A stretch of 14,063 nucleotides of DNA from an uncultured Bacteriovorax sp. (GCA_943914745.1 CALUDF010000038.1:1-14063); one strand, 5' to 3'; numbered from the stretch's first letter, positions 5,990-13,260 are shown. The notes: generated by a model from the sequence alone, not told the origin. Numbers and translations are program-made.

Positions 5990-6472
5990 ATGCAAGACAG
6001 CGTCGTTTTGATGAAAGTAGATGATTTTTTAAACTGGGGTCGCAAGAACTCACTTTGGCCTATGACTTTTGGTCTCGCTTGTTGTGCGATCGAAATGATG
6101 GCAACAGGTGGATCTAAATACGATCTTGAAAGATTTGGTTGTGGAGCTTTCATGGCTACTCCAAGACGTGCCGATTTAATGATTGTTGCAGGAACTGTAA
6201 CTCTTAAAATGGCGACAAGAATCCAAACTCTATTCGAACAAATGCCAGAGCCACGTTACGTAATCTCAATGGGCTCTTGTGCAAATAAAGGTGGGCCATA
6301 CTGGCAACACGGCTATCACGTTTTAAAGGGCGTCGATGAAATCGTTCCTGTTGACGTCTACGTTCCAGGTTGTCCTCCAAGACCGGAAGCTCTCATCGAA
6401 GGAGTCATGACTCTTCAAAAGAAAATCGCTAACGAGCGCATCCTTCGCGATAAGTGGGTAAAACATGCATAA
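5990..6472 (+). CDS. nuoB: NADH:quinone oxidoreductase subunit B (NuoB)
   Basis: NuoB, 160 residues, holds the N2 [4Fe-4S] cluster that passes electrons to quinone, at the junction between the peripheral and membrane arms of complex I. The cluster ligands are visible: the tandem Cys31-Cys32 (GLACCAIEMM), Cys96 (MGSCANKGG) and Cys127 (PGCPPRPEAL). The start region KVDDFLNWGRKNSLWPMTFG and MMATGGSKYDLERFG are typical of the family. ATG 5990 was chosen because GGGAG lies 6 bases upstream; the in-frame TTG at 5963 would add 9 residues unlike the family and has no RBS. The stop overlaps nuoC by 8 bases, so the two are translationally coupled. It is first in the operon, behind the promoter at 5898-5926; nuoA, usually its neighbour, is absent. 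Confidence 0.97.
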   Translation: MQDSVVLMKVDDFLNWGRKNSLWPMTFGLACCAIEMMATGGSKYDLERFGCGAFMATPRRADLMIVAGTVTLKMATRIQTLFEQMPEPRYVISMGSCANKGGPYWQHGYHVLKGVDEIVPVDVYVPGCPPRPEALIEGVMTLQKKIANERILRDKWVKHA

Positions 6473-7088
6473 TGAAGTAGCTACAAAATTAAACTCTCTG
6501 GTGTCTGGATCAAACGCAGTTGCAAACATCGCCACTGTCGGTGATTCATCAATCACTGTTGATTCAGGAAAAATCTTTGACGTGTGTAAAGCACTAAAGG
6601 CCGAAGGATACAATGTTCTTCAGGCAATCACGGCAACGGATTACGCAGACAGAATTGAACTGACTTATATTCTCGCTGACTTCACTAAAAACCTTGAGCT
6701 TCTCGTAAAAACGAAGCTTGGTCGTGGAGACGGTTCAGGAAATAATAAAGATACACTTCCAAAAATTGATTCAGTGGTGAGCCTTTGGAATGCAGCTAAT
6801 TTCCAAGAGCGCGAAGCTTACGACATGATCGGTGTGAACTTTGTGGGTCACCCGGATCTTCGTCGCATCCTGACTCCAGATGACTGGCAAGGATACCCTC
6901 TAAGAAGAGACTATGTCGTTCAGGAGAAATACTTGGATATGACGGTTAACCCTGCCCATAAGATCAATTCAGCTGATCATATGTTCGGAAAAAATTTAAA
7001 AGCAGAAATCGGCGATCCAAAGAAGGTATCGGCAAGTTGGAAATCTAACGATGCTGACGAATCAGAAGATGCAAAGGATGGTGAATAA
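6465..7088 (+). CDS. nuoC: NADH:quinone oxidoreductase subunit C (NuoC, 30-kDa type)
   Basis: NuoC, 207 residues, is a structural subunit of the peripheral arm of complex I that packs against NuoD. The 30-kDa subunit signature is at residues 115-137: EREAYDMIGVNFVGHPDLRR followed by ILT, then DDWQGYPLRRDY. It is a separate protein, not a NuoCD fusion. The C-terminus after about residue 155 is a polar extension ending in a run of Asp, Glu and Lys (DADESEDAKDGE) that is probably disordered. The ATG at 6465 lies inside the end of nuoB, with AAGTGGG upstream as RBS. The stop TAA and the nuoD ATG share one base (TAATG at 7086-7090), so the genes are coupled. Confidence 0.95.
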   Translation: MHNEVATKLNSLVSGSNAVANIATVGDSSITVDSGKIFDVCKALKAEGYNVLQAITATDYADRIELTYILADFTKNLELLVKTKLGRGDGSGNNKDTLPKIDSVVSLWNAANFQEREAYDMIGVNFVGHPDLRRILTPDDWQGYPLRRDYVVQEKYLDMTVNPAHKINSADHMFGKNLKAEIGDPKKVSASWKSNDADESEDAKDGE

Positions 7089-8251
7089 TGTCTAGTCATC
7101 ACGTAGAAGAAGAAAAAATCCTTTTAGGCGACATGGAAGTTCTGAAATCAGATCTTCTGACCCTGAACATGGGACCTCAGCACCCTGCGACTCACGGGGT
7201 ATTAAGAGTAGAGATTAAAACTGACTCGGAAATCGTTGTCGATGCTATCCCACACTTGGGTTATCTTCACCGCTGTTTCGAAAAACACGCTGAGAATTTA
7301 GATTATAGAGGAGTTATTCCTTTCGTTGACCGCATGGACTACCTTGCAGCGATGTCAATGGAGTGGGGATACGCGCTCACAATTGAAAAAATGCTGGGAA
7401 CTGAAGTTCCAAAGAGAGCGGAATACATCCGTATCTTGATTGCTGAACTTCAAAGAATTGCTTCTCACTTGGTTTACTTCGGTACATACGGGATCGATAT
7501 GGGAGCGTTTACGACTTTCCTATACTGTTTCCAGGACAGAGAAGAAATCTTAAGACTTTTTGAAGAACTATCTGGTGCACGCATGCTTTATAACTACGTG
7601 TGGATCGGAGGAGTTTGGAACGACATCAATGATGATCAACTTCGTCGTGTCACGGCTTTCGTTGACCACTTCGAAGGCGAGCTTAAAAAATACCACCAAC
7701 TTGTTGGGGAAAACAAAATCTTCATCGAAAGAACAGCTCACGTTGGTGTTCTGACAAAAGAGCAGTGCTTTGACTACGGGGCAACTGGACCAGTTCTTCG
7801 TGGATCTGGGGTTGAGTGGGATTTAAGAAAGAACCGTCCATACGGAATGTACGAGAAATTCGATTTCGACGTCATCGTTGGAAAAGGTGAGAAAGGAACA
7901 GTGGGAGACTGCTGGGACCGCTATTACGTAAGAATTTTCGAAATGTTCGAATCAATAAAAATCATCCGTCAGGTTCTTGAAGGCATTGAAGAAGGTCCAG
8001 TCATGGGCAAAGTTTCAAAGATCATCAAGGTTCCGGCCGGTGAAATCTATATGAGAACTGAATGTCCGCGTGGAGAGTTGGGTTATCACTTGATCTCTGA
8101 TGGTGGAAAAACTCCATACAGATTAAAAGTGAAGTCTTCATGCTTCACTCACGTCTCAATGCTTCCAGTGATTGCCCCAGGACAAATGGTGGCCGACCTT
8201 GTAGCGAGTATCGGAAGTATCGATATCGTTCTTGGGGAAGTTGACAGGTAA
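7088..8251 (+). CDS. nuoD: NADH:quinone oxidoreductase subunit D (NuoD, 49-kDa type)
   Basis: NuoD, 387 residues, forms the quinone-reduction pocket of complex I together with NuoB. LNMGPQHPATHGVLRV (residues 26-41) contains His36, and FVDRMDYLAAM contains Tyr85. Their 49-residue spacing equals that of the quinone-contacting His59 and Tyr108 of the bovine 49-kDa subunit. YIRILIAELQRIASHL, GATGPVLRGSGV and the C-terminal SIDIVLGEVDR are family signatures. There is no CxxC pair of a [NiFe] hydrogenase large subunit, which argues for complex I rather than a hydrogenase. A small point is HRCFEK near residues 61-66 where many homologues have HRG.EK. It starts at the TAATG overlap with nuoC, and 26 bases separate it from nuoI. 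Confidence 0.97.
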   Translation: MSSHHVEEEKILLGDMEVLKSDLLTLNMGPQHPATHGVLRVEIKTDSEIVVDAIPHLGYLHRCFEKHAENLDYRGVIPFVDRMDYLAAMSMEWGYALTIEKMLGTEVPKRAEYIRILIAELQRIASHLVYFGTYGIDMGAFTTFLYCFQDREEILRLFEELSGARMLYNYVWIGGVWNDINDDQLRRVTAFVDHFEGELKKYHQLVGENKIFIERTAHVGVLTKEQCFDYGATGPVLRGSGVEWDLRKNRPYGMYEKFDFDVIVGKGEKGTVGDCWDRYYVRIFEMFESIKIIRQVLEGIEEGPVMGKVSKIIKVPAGEIYMRTECPRGELGYHLISDGGKTPYRLKVKSSCFTHVSMLPVIAPGQMVADLVASIGSIDIVLGEVDR

Positions 8252-8277
8252 TAGAAAAAATTAATTAGGGAAGTATT

Positions 8278-8802
8278 ATGGAAACGATTCACCTTAAAAA
8301 GACACTTGAACCAGAACTGACATTTTGCCAGTGGTTTAAAAACATCTATTACGCTGTTAAATCAACAGCTGTGGGGATGGGGATCACTTTTAAATACGTT
8401 TGGGGAAGAGAAGTCGTTACAATTGAGTACCCAGAAGTCAGAGAGGAGCTTCCAGCAAACTCTCGCTCACGTCTATACAACGATGCTGAAAACTGTATTT
8501 CATGTCTTCAGTGTGCGGTTGCCTGTCCAGTAGACTGTATCTACATCGCGGCCGTGAAGAGACCAACAGACGCTCCAAAGATCAAAACAAAAGATGGTAC
8601 ACCAATCCGTCTGGATCTTAAGCAATACACTATCGACACTGCTCTTTGCATGTACTGTGGACTTTGCACGACAGTTTGCCCGACAGAGTGTTTAACTCAT
8701 ACGACTGACTATGAATACGCTTCATACACGCTTGCGAGCATGAAGTATGACTACCTCGCTCCGGACATCAGAGCTTGGAGAACGAGAATCGTAAAATCTT
8801 AA
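8278..8802 (+). CDS. nuoI: NADH:quinone oxidoreductase subunit I (NuoI)
   Basis: NuoI, 174 residues, carries the two [4Fe-4S] clusters N6a and N6b that link the NADH module to NuoB. Two ferredoxin motifs are seen: Cys73, 76, 79 and 83 (CISCLQCAVACP) and Cys123, 126, 129 and 133 (CMYCGLCTTVCP). In this fold the last Cys of each motif binds the other cluster. Extra cysteines follow each motif (87 and 137). The N-terminal segment TFCQWFKNIYYAVKSTAVGM is the amphipathic part that lies on the membrane arm, followed by TFKYVWGREVVTIEYPE. The RBS is AGGG at 8267-8270, 7 bases before ATG. It is last in the operon, ahead of a strong terminator; nuoH, often just before nuoI, is not here. Confidence 0.96.
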   Translation: METIHLKKTLEPELTFCQWFKNIYYAVKSTAVGMGITFKYVWGREVVTIEYPEVREELPANSRSRLYNDAENCISCLQCAVACPVDCIYIAAVKRPTDAPKIKTKDGTPIRLDLKQYTIDTALCMYCGLCTTVCPTECLTHTTDYEYASYTLASMKYDYLAPDIRAWRTRIVKS

Positions 8803-8814
8803 TTGATAAAATTT

Positions 8815-8845
8815 AAAAGCCCACTCTTTGAGTGGGCTTTTTTTT
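8815..8845 (+). terminator. Strong intrinsic terminator of the nuo operon
   Basis: AGCCCACTC (8818-8826) pairs perfectly with GAGTGGGCT (8830-8838) around TTT, extended by AAA (8815-8817) against the following T-run (8839-8845). It lies 13 bases after the nuoI stop and ends the operon there. The next gene starts only 13 bases after the T-run. Confidence 0.95.
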
Positions 8846-8858
8846 GGGAATTTCGCGA

Positions 8859-9557
8859 ATGAAAACTCCACTCCTCGCCTTTGCATTGCTTTTTTCTTCG
8901 TCGTGCTCAACGTTCAGTGATGCCTTTAAGACCGCACATGTGCATGAGAAGATGGTGAAAGACCTGGATGGCATTCCTTATGAGATGAGCTCAGGTGACC
9001 TGCAGAAAAAGGTGATAGAGTATATGACCAGCTTGAATCTCAACGGAAAATGGGTTTACACGTCAAATCCTGGCGGGAACGATCAGCAAAGAATGCAGAA
9101 AGTGCAGGAGCTGGTGGATGAGGGATTCACCTATAAAGAAAAACTTTATGTCACCGCATGGACTCCTGATATGAGTCTATTTTCTGGGGACATGGAGAAA
9201 ATCAAAAGCAGCATTATGAAGTCGAGTTACCACATCCTAGAAAGCAGCGATGAGGGTTTTCTAATGGTGAAAGGAAATTCTGTGTATGAGGCTAAAAAAA
9301 TGGCCTCTAATAAAATGCTTTTAAAAGTCTATAAAATCACACAAGTGGTGACCCCTTTGGCCGTGAGCCTTGATTGGTGGAAACTGATTAAAGGAAAAGG
9401 TTTCTGGCCGTCATTTGGGACTGAGCCAGTGGATTTAAATCTTTCGAGGAAATACCAGGAAGAAGACAAAGTTCAGAAGCTCTCATTGTTCTTTTTTATT
9501 GATAAGGTGAAGGCGGAAAAGATGGAAGCTGAGATGCTTGCTGCCTCAGCTTCCTGA
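8859..9557 (+). CDS. Putative lipoprotein of unknown function
   Basis: The product has 232 residues and no family that I recognise. It begins MKTPLLAFALLFSSSC, a short positive end, a hydrophobic core and a Cys at residue 16. This looks like a lipoprotein signal, though SSSC departs from the usual Leu at -3. The mature part is mixed: a segment rich in Lys, Met and Glu, a Trp/Tyr-containing middle (WVYTSNPGG, LYVTAWTPDM), a hydrophobic stretch (KITQVVTPLAVSLDWWKLI) and a charged C-terminal helix. ATG 8859 was chosen over a GTG at 8832, which lies inside the nuo terminator stem; GGGAA at 8846-8850 is a fair RBS. No promoter is visible between the terminator and the start, so it may be expressed from readthrough or from a promoter within nuoI. 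It converges on the RDD gene with 8 bases between stops. Confidence 0.7.
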   Translation: MKTPLLAFALLFSSSCSTFSDAFKTAHVHEKMVKDLDGIPYEMSSGDLQKKVIEYMTSLNLNGKWVYTSNPGGNDQQRMQKVQELVDEGFTYKEKLYVTAWTPDMSLFSGDMEKIKSSIMKSSYHILESSDEGFLMVKGNSVYEAKKMASNKMLLKVYKITQVVTPLAVSLDWWKLIKGKGFWPSFGTEPVDLNLSRKYQEEDKVQKLSLFFFIDKVKAEKMEAEMLAASAS

Positions 9558-9565
9558 TCGATTTC

Positions 9566-10132
9566 TTAAAGGCGGCTTAAGTATTCTTCTTTCTTCTTGT
9601 TGTACTCTTCCTCTGTCAAAATACCTTTCTGATAAAGGTTGTAGAGTTCTTCCAGTGATTGGCCATCAAATTTTCTCTCAACATGCACATCTGAGTTTTT
9701 ATCCGTGGCAAAAATGATTTTTGATTGAGCGACAAAGATTTGCCAAAAGTTTTTCTCAGCAAAGGCTTCTTGGACGACAACTGTCTCGGCGACCAAATCG
9801 TGAAGAGTCTGCTTTTTCTCAGTGAAGAGTGACATGAAGTAACCAGCAAATAAGAGAGCACTTGAAATAAAGCTCATCAAATGTCTAATGATAGAGTCTT
9901 TGATCGTAAGTTTTCTTCCGTCTGGCTTAATAACCGCGATACCTAAAAGTGCTTTTCCTGGAGTCGCTCTCAAAGGAGATGTCTCAAATACTACGTGGTA
10001 GTAAGTCGAAATCATGATCCAGAGAACTTGAGGGAAAAAAGGAACGATCATCAGGATCATGTAGACGATCCAGAGGATAAAGCCATCGATACAAAGGGCG
10101 AAAAAACGTTTCCAAAATCCACTATAGTTCAT
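9566..10132 (-). CDS. RDD-family membrane protein with C-terminal SHOCT domain
   Basis: The product has 188 residues. It opens with FWKRFFALCIDGFILW, which gives the Arg9 and Asp16 of the RDD family; Asp112 in LHDLVAETVVV is the third signature residue. Membrane helices lie at about 10-30, 34-50 and 84-104, and TPGKALLGIAVI (57-67) is the usual loop sequence. Residues 158-188 (SLEELYNLYQKGILTEEEYN and following) form a SHOCT domain, a short helical oligomerisation module found at many C-termini. RDD proteins are inner-membrane proteins, some implicated in transport, mostly of unknown function. TAGGAG overlaps the stop of the upstream gene and lies 5 bases before ATG. It is last in a - strand operon and has no clear terminator before the converging lipoprotein gene. 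Confidence 0.9.
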   Translation of the reverse strand: MNYSGFWKRFFALCIDGFILWIVYMILMIVPFFPQVLWIMISTYYHVVFETSPLRATPGKALLGIAVIKPDGRKLTIKDSIIRHLMSFISSALLFAGYFMSLFTEKKQTLHDLVAETVVVQEAFAEKNFWQIFVAQSKIIFATDKNSDVHVERKFDGQSLEELYNLYQKGILTEEEYNKKKEEYLSRL

Positions 10133-10140
10133 AATGTCTC

Positions 10141-10593
10141 CTAGTTCTTTGATAGAGTGATTAAAACAACACTGACTAAAGCAAAAAGAATCCCGGCAAC
10201 CTTCATGAGGTTAAGACTGATGTCTTCCACAAAAATATCCCAGACGACGCTTGTGACCATTTGAGCGGCAACCAATAAGACGGTCACTTTCACTGCTCCA
10301 AGTTTTGCGAAGGCCAGGGGAATTCCAGTGACAATGCAAAAACCAAAAAGAGGTGGGAAAATAAACCACCACTTATAAGTCGTCAGAGGGGCCTTTACCT
10401 GAAAAAAATCTGGAACCAATGAAGGAGTCGATTTTACAAGCGCATAAAAGGCAATGCAGATTAAAACAGTCACAGCATTAGAAATAAGTGTCGCTTGAGC
10501 AACCCCTATGTGCGTGGCCACATGGCGGTTGATGGTTCCTTGAAGGATTCCTACACTTCCAATTAAAAGTGGCAAAAGCATAATCAGGTTCAT
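10141..10593 (-). CDS. DMT-superfamily membrane protein, YdcZ/DUF606 type
   Basis: The product has 150 residues with about five membrane helices: residues 1-20, 32-54, 72-92, 94-112 and 129-147. The pattern GILQGTINRHVATHIG followed by AQATLISNAVTVL fits the YdcZ/DUF606 branch of the drug/metabolite transporter superfamily, which are half-length (about 140-150 residue) transporters thought to work as dimers. The substrate is unknown. ATG 10593 was preferred to the in-frame TTG 10617 because AAAGGG lies just upstream and because the longer start would overlap the preceding gene and add a charged tail (NLNKGKK). It lies 10 bases after the methyltransferase gene and 8 bases before the RDD gene, so it shares their transcript. 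Confidence 0.82.
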   Translation of the reverse strand: MNLIMLLPLLIGSVGILQGTINRHVATHIGVAQATLISNAVTVLICIAFYALVKSTPSLVPDFFQVKAPLTTYKWWFIFPPLFGFCIVTGIPLAFAKLGAVKVTVLLVAAQMVTSVVWDIFVEDISLNLMKVAGILFALVSVVLITLSKN

Positions 10594-10603
10594 TTTTTTC
10601 CCT

Positions 10604-11803
10604 TTATTTAAATTCAATCAAAAATCCTTTCAGGTAATCACCTTCGTGAAACCCTTTTAAAGGAGCGCAGTCTTCACTTAGTTTAAAGCGCTTTCCAATA
10701 ACTACCTGACCTCTAAATTTTGAAGAGTCTATGATGGATTTAAGTTTTTCTTCAAACTTATTCCAGCTAATGGCATGGGTATTGAGGAAAGCAAAAATCT
10801 TTCCTTTGTCACTATCTAGAAGCTCCAGCATTTGTGGCAGGAGAGTCTCGTAAGACTTAATGGCATTAGAAACTTTATTCCCATCACTTGAAGCACTCGG
10901 AGGGTCGCAGACGATCACTTCGTATTTGGCCCCTTCAGAGATAAGTTTATCCATGGCACGCTCACTTGGCATGCAAAGGCTTGAGTGATGTGATTTATCA
11001 AGCTTGGGATTGAGGGCAATGTTCTCATCTAACCAGGCGAGGTATTTTGAAGAAAGATCCACAGAGGTGACTTTTTCAAAACCCATTCCCAGGCAATAGA
11101 CTGAGAAAGCTCCCGTATAACTAAAAAGGTTCAGAAGACTTTTTTGCCCTTCAAGATAGGGACGCATGTTTTTTCTGATCGCACTCATGTCTGAGTAGAT
11201 CCCGAAATCATAGTGCTGATTGATTTTTATTTTATAGTTGAGACCAAATTCTTTTAGATTAAATTCAGAACTCTCTTTTTTATTAATCGCGCGAATAGAT
11301 TTCGCCTGATCAAAGTTTCTCTCCTGAATCCAGATTTCCTCGAGATCAGGAAGATTCTCTTTTAGATTCTCAAGCACCAAATCTTCTTTGTCTTTCCAAA
11401 AAAGAGCATAGTACTGGATCATCACTTCATTTTTTAAAAGTTGAATGAGAAGACCTGGAAGCTCATCGCTTTCACCATTGACCAAGAAAATATTTTCTCT
11501 CTCCATCATCAGTGGGCGGCGCTTATCAATGGCCTCTTTCATGCGCGTTTTTAAGACATCTTTAAAATCCAGCGTCCATTCAGCTTTGTTTAAACTCCAA
11601 AGCCTGGCCTTCACCGTTTTGTGAAGGGGATCGTTGATTAAAAGGGCCACGTCCTGGCGATTTTTCTCATCGGCACCAATAAGAAAAAAAGCGTCTTTAG
11701 GAAAACGTTTCGTATAAGTGTCTTCGGTGATCCATGGATGACCGAGCTTTAAATATTTACATGAGGCCGGGTGGAGATTGACCTTCGGAATTGGCTTATT
11801 CAT
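10604..11803 (-). CDS. RlmI-like class I SAM-dependent rRNA methyltransferase
   Basis: The product has 399 residues and the layout of RlmI (23S rRNA m5C1962 methyltransferase). An N-terminal PUA-like RNA-binding domain includes GHPWI at 21-25 and ARLWS at 66-70. A middle segment has FLVNGESDELPGLLIQ (106-121). The Rossmann methyltransferase core has motif I LNLFSYTGAFSVYCLG (224-239) and motif IV VCDPPSAS (298-305). The end, HEGDYLKGFLIEF, is typical of the family. The odd point is motif VI: RlmI-type enzymes usually have a Ser-Cys-Ser type segment with the catalytic Cys, whereas here it reads FAFLNTHAIS (338-346 area) with Asn341. The target base may thus differ from m5C. The start overlaps the stop of the upstream gene by one base (TAATG), which implies coupled translation. 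Confidence 0.85.
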   Translation of the reverse strand: MNKPIPKVNLHPASCKYLKLGHPWITEDTYTKRFPKDAFFLIGADEKNRQDVALLINDPLHKTVKARLWSLNKAEWTLDFKDVLKTRMKEAIDKRRPLMMERENIFLVNGESDELPGLLIQLLKNEVMIQYYALFWKDKEDLVLENLKENLPDLEEIWIQERNFDQAKSIRAINKKESSEFNLKEFGLNYKIKINQHYDFGIYSDMSAIRKNMRPYLEGQKSLLNLFSYTGAFSVYCLGMGFEKVTSVDLSSKYLAWLDENIALNPKLDKSHHSSLCMPSERAMDKLISEGAKYEVIVCDPPSASSDGNKVSNAIKSYETLLPQMLELLDSDKGKIFAFLNTHAISWNKFEEKLKSIIDSSKFRGQVVIGKRFKLSEDCAPLKGFHEGDYLKGFLIEFK

Positions 11804-12135
11804 TAGAGGATTTCTTTCACCGCAAGGTCGCTGTCGTCAAAAGGCTTAATCACATGAAGCTCATCAATGGTGTCTTCAAGAAGCATTAAGAGTTGATTGG
11901 TGACTTTAAAAGGGTCAGAGAGATCGAGGATGTGGAAATCGAGTAAACGCATTTTTAGGTCTGGAGAAATCTCTTCGTATGGATTGATCTCTGTGCAGAT
12001 GTCGCCCAGAACTTTGATACGTGCTTCAAGATAGTCGATTTTTTCCTGAAGAGGATTGTAGTCGGAGAGGTCTGGTTGGTTGATTCGTCCGAGTTCTGCG
12101 ATATTTTTTGGGTCTTTTTGCGTTTCATTATTCAT
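11803..12135 (-). CDS. Small acidic protein of unknown function
   Basis: The product has 110 residues, is rich in Asp, Glu, Ile and Leu, and has no signal peptide or membrane helix, so it is probably cytoplasmic. NPLQEKIDYLEARIKVLGDI (near 27-46) is a likely coiled coil. A second helical part includes DPFKVTNQLLMLLEDTIDEL. I do not recognise it. It is the first gene of a four-gene - strand operon and overlaps the methyltransferase gene as TAATG. Coupling to an RNA-modifying enzyme might suggest a partner role, but that is only inference. No Shine-Dalgarno sequence precedes ATG 12135; the promoter at 12142-12170 places the transcript start almost at the ATG. Confidence 0.75.
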   Translation of the reverse strand: MNNETQKDPKNIAELGRINQPDLSDYNPLQEKIDYLEARIKVLGDICTEINPYEEISPDLKMRLLDFHILDLSDPFKVTNQLLMLLEDTIDELHVIKPFDDSDLAVKEIL

Positions 12136-12141
12136 GGGTAA

Positions 12142-12170
12142 ACTATTGCAAAGATGGATTTTATCGTCAA
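12142..12170 (-). promoter_or_regulatory. Promoter of the - strand operon, likely leaderless
   Basis: On the - strand TTGACG (plus 12165-12170), a 17-base spacer and AATAGT (plus 12142-12147) form a sigma70-type promoter with the same -35 box as the nuo operon. Only six bases (TTACCC) separate the -10 from the ATG at 12135. Transcription should therefore start at or next to the ATG, which fits the lack of an RBS. Confidence 0.55.
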
Positions 12171-12210
12171 TTTAAAAGACGCTTTTTCAACTGTGAAAAA
12201 CACCCTCATA

Positions 12211-12256
12211 AACCTAGCAAACAGATTCATTAGGGTTAGCCTGATTTGCTAAGGTT
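12211..12256 (+). promoter_or_regulatory. Leader hairpin that buries the ribosome binding site
   Basis: AACCTAGCAAACAG (12211-12224) pairs over all 14 bases with CTGATTTGCTAAGGTT (12241-12256), leaving two single bulged A's (12244 and 12252) and a 16-base loop. The 3' arm contains AAGG (12251-12254), the only Shine-Dalgarno candidate for ATG 12263. The loop carries a second GGTTAG (12234-12239), a copy of the one at 12253-12258, so the AACC arm could pair with either. The structure suggests translational control of the downstream membrane protein. Pairing is seen by eye; no folding energy was computed. Confidence 0.55.
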
Positions 12257-12262
12257 AGTGTC

Positions 12263-13165
12263 ATGATTACATCATTCATTTTTTATTTTGCGTGCCTTTT
12301 CTCTTTATTCTTTTTACCAGAAAAAGCTTGGACATTTTTATGGGAGAAGGCATGGGCACTGCGACAGTGGCTCCTATTGATGAAAAAGCTTCCCCCTGGA
12401 GAGAGGCTTTTAAGTTTTTTCCCCGAGCTTGAGGCCAAAATGGGAATGGGAATAAAGACGACAGGAATAGAGATCCCTGCTTATAAATTTTATGCCTCTC
12501 TTTTGCATGAACTTCTTGAGGCCCACCGGAAGTTGGGAGTGAATTTGAAATTCATTCTGCCAGAGCTTCGAGGAAACTTGATTAAGGATTTACAGTTCGA
12601 AAAGAAAATGAAGGCCCTCGTCCTTGGAGGAAATTTGCAGTTTGTCGCCATCATTTTTACGACTTGGGGTTTTATCTGGTTGTCGAGTTCATTGGCTGAT
12701 TTGCCCCTCAAGCTCTCCGATCTCCTCGTTATTTCCTCTCTTCAAGGATGCGCCATTTTTGTTTTCAACTTCGCCATTAAAAAGGCCCGTTTGGTCATGT
12801 TTCATAAATTCTCAGAGGTGATGGAAGGACTTTACCTGTTTATCACAATGGTTGAAGTAGGGCTTCCTCCCAATAGGGTGCTCGCTGATTCAAAGATCCT
12901 AAGCGGAGATCTCGTGCGCTATAAAGATTTTTCCTTTTGTGCTGAAAGAGTCAAAGAGCATGTCATGCGTTGGAGGGAAAACGGGGTGTCTCCTAAAACA
13001 GGAATTCAAGAAGTCGTGCGCGAAGTCTGGCATCTCCAGGAGCTCTCTTTTGAGAAATTCTTAAAAGTGGCCGATTTAATCAAGTTTTCCGTCCTGGCGC
13101 TCTTTTTTTTGCCGGCCTATTTCTATTACCTGTATTCCATTTTTCAGTTTTTTATTGTCCAGTAA
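12263..13165 (+). CDS. Membrane protein with a T2SSF/TadC-like layout, tentative
   Basis: The product has 300 residues with a membrane helix at about 1-18, two close helices at about 120-142 and 150-170, and a C-terminal pair within about 272-298. Between them are two basic, amphipathic helical regions. The layout of cytoplasmic helix bundle, TM pair, a second bundle with MEGLYLFITMVEVGLPPNRV, and a C-terminal FSVLALFFLPAYFYYLY resembles the GspF/TadB/TadC inner-membrane platform proteins of type II secretion and Tad pili. I see no decisive motif, so the family call is tentative; only the membrane topology is solid. No other pilus or secretion gene is in the window. AAGG at 12251-12254 is the only RBS and is enclosed in the hairpin at 12211-12256. 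Between the stop (13163-13165) and ettA lie 95 bases with no clear strong terminator. Confidence 0.5.
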   Translation: MITSFIFYFACLFSLFFLPEKAWTFLWEKAWALRQWLLLMKKLPPGERLLSFFPELEAKMGMGIKTTGIEIPAYKFYASLLHELLEAHRKLGVNLKFILPELRGNLIKDLQFEKKMKALVLGGNLQFVAIIFTTWGFIWLSSSLADLPLKLSDLLVISSLQGCAIFVFNFAIKKARLVMFHKFSEVMEGLYLFITMVEVGLPPNRVLADSKILSGDLVRYKDFSFCAERVKEHVMRWRENGVSPKTGIQEVVREVWHLQELSFEKFLKVADLIKFSVLALFFLPAYFYYLYSIFQFFIVQ

Positions 13166-13260
13166 TGACTAGATGCAAAGATTAGCGAATCTCCTTTCAA
13201 AAAGGGCCTTTTTTAGGTACACTCATCCCTTCAATCAGTCCCTTTTTTAGAGGAAAAATC

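Noticed and set aside
5584..6153. A 189-codon frame on the - strand across the protease end and nuoB start
   Set aside because: It covers the nuo promoter and conserved nuoB codons on the other strand, and its product has no family features.
7088..8802. Possibility that NuoD/NuoI belong to a membrane-bound hydrogenase
   Set aside because: NuoD lacks the CxxC pairs of a hydrogenase large subunit and keeps the quinone-site His and Tyr at complex I spacing, and nuoB and nuoC flank it normally.
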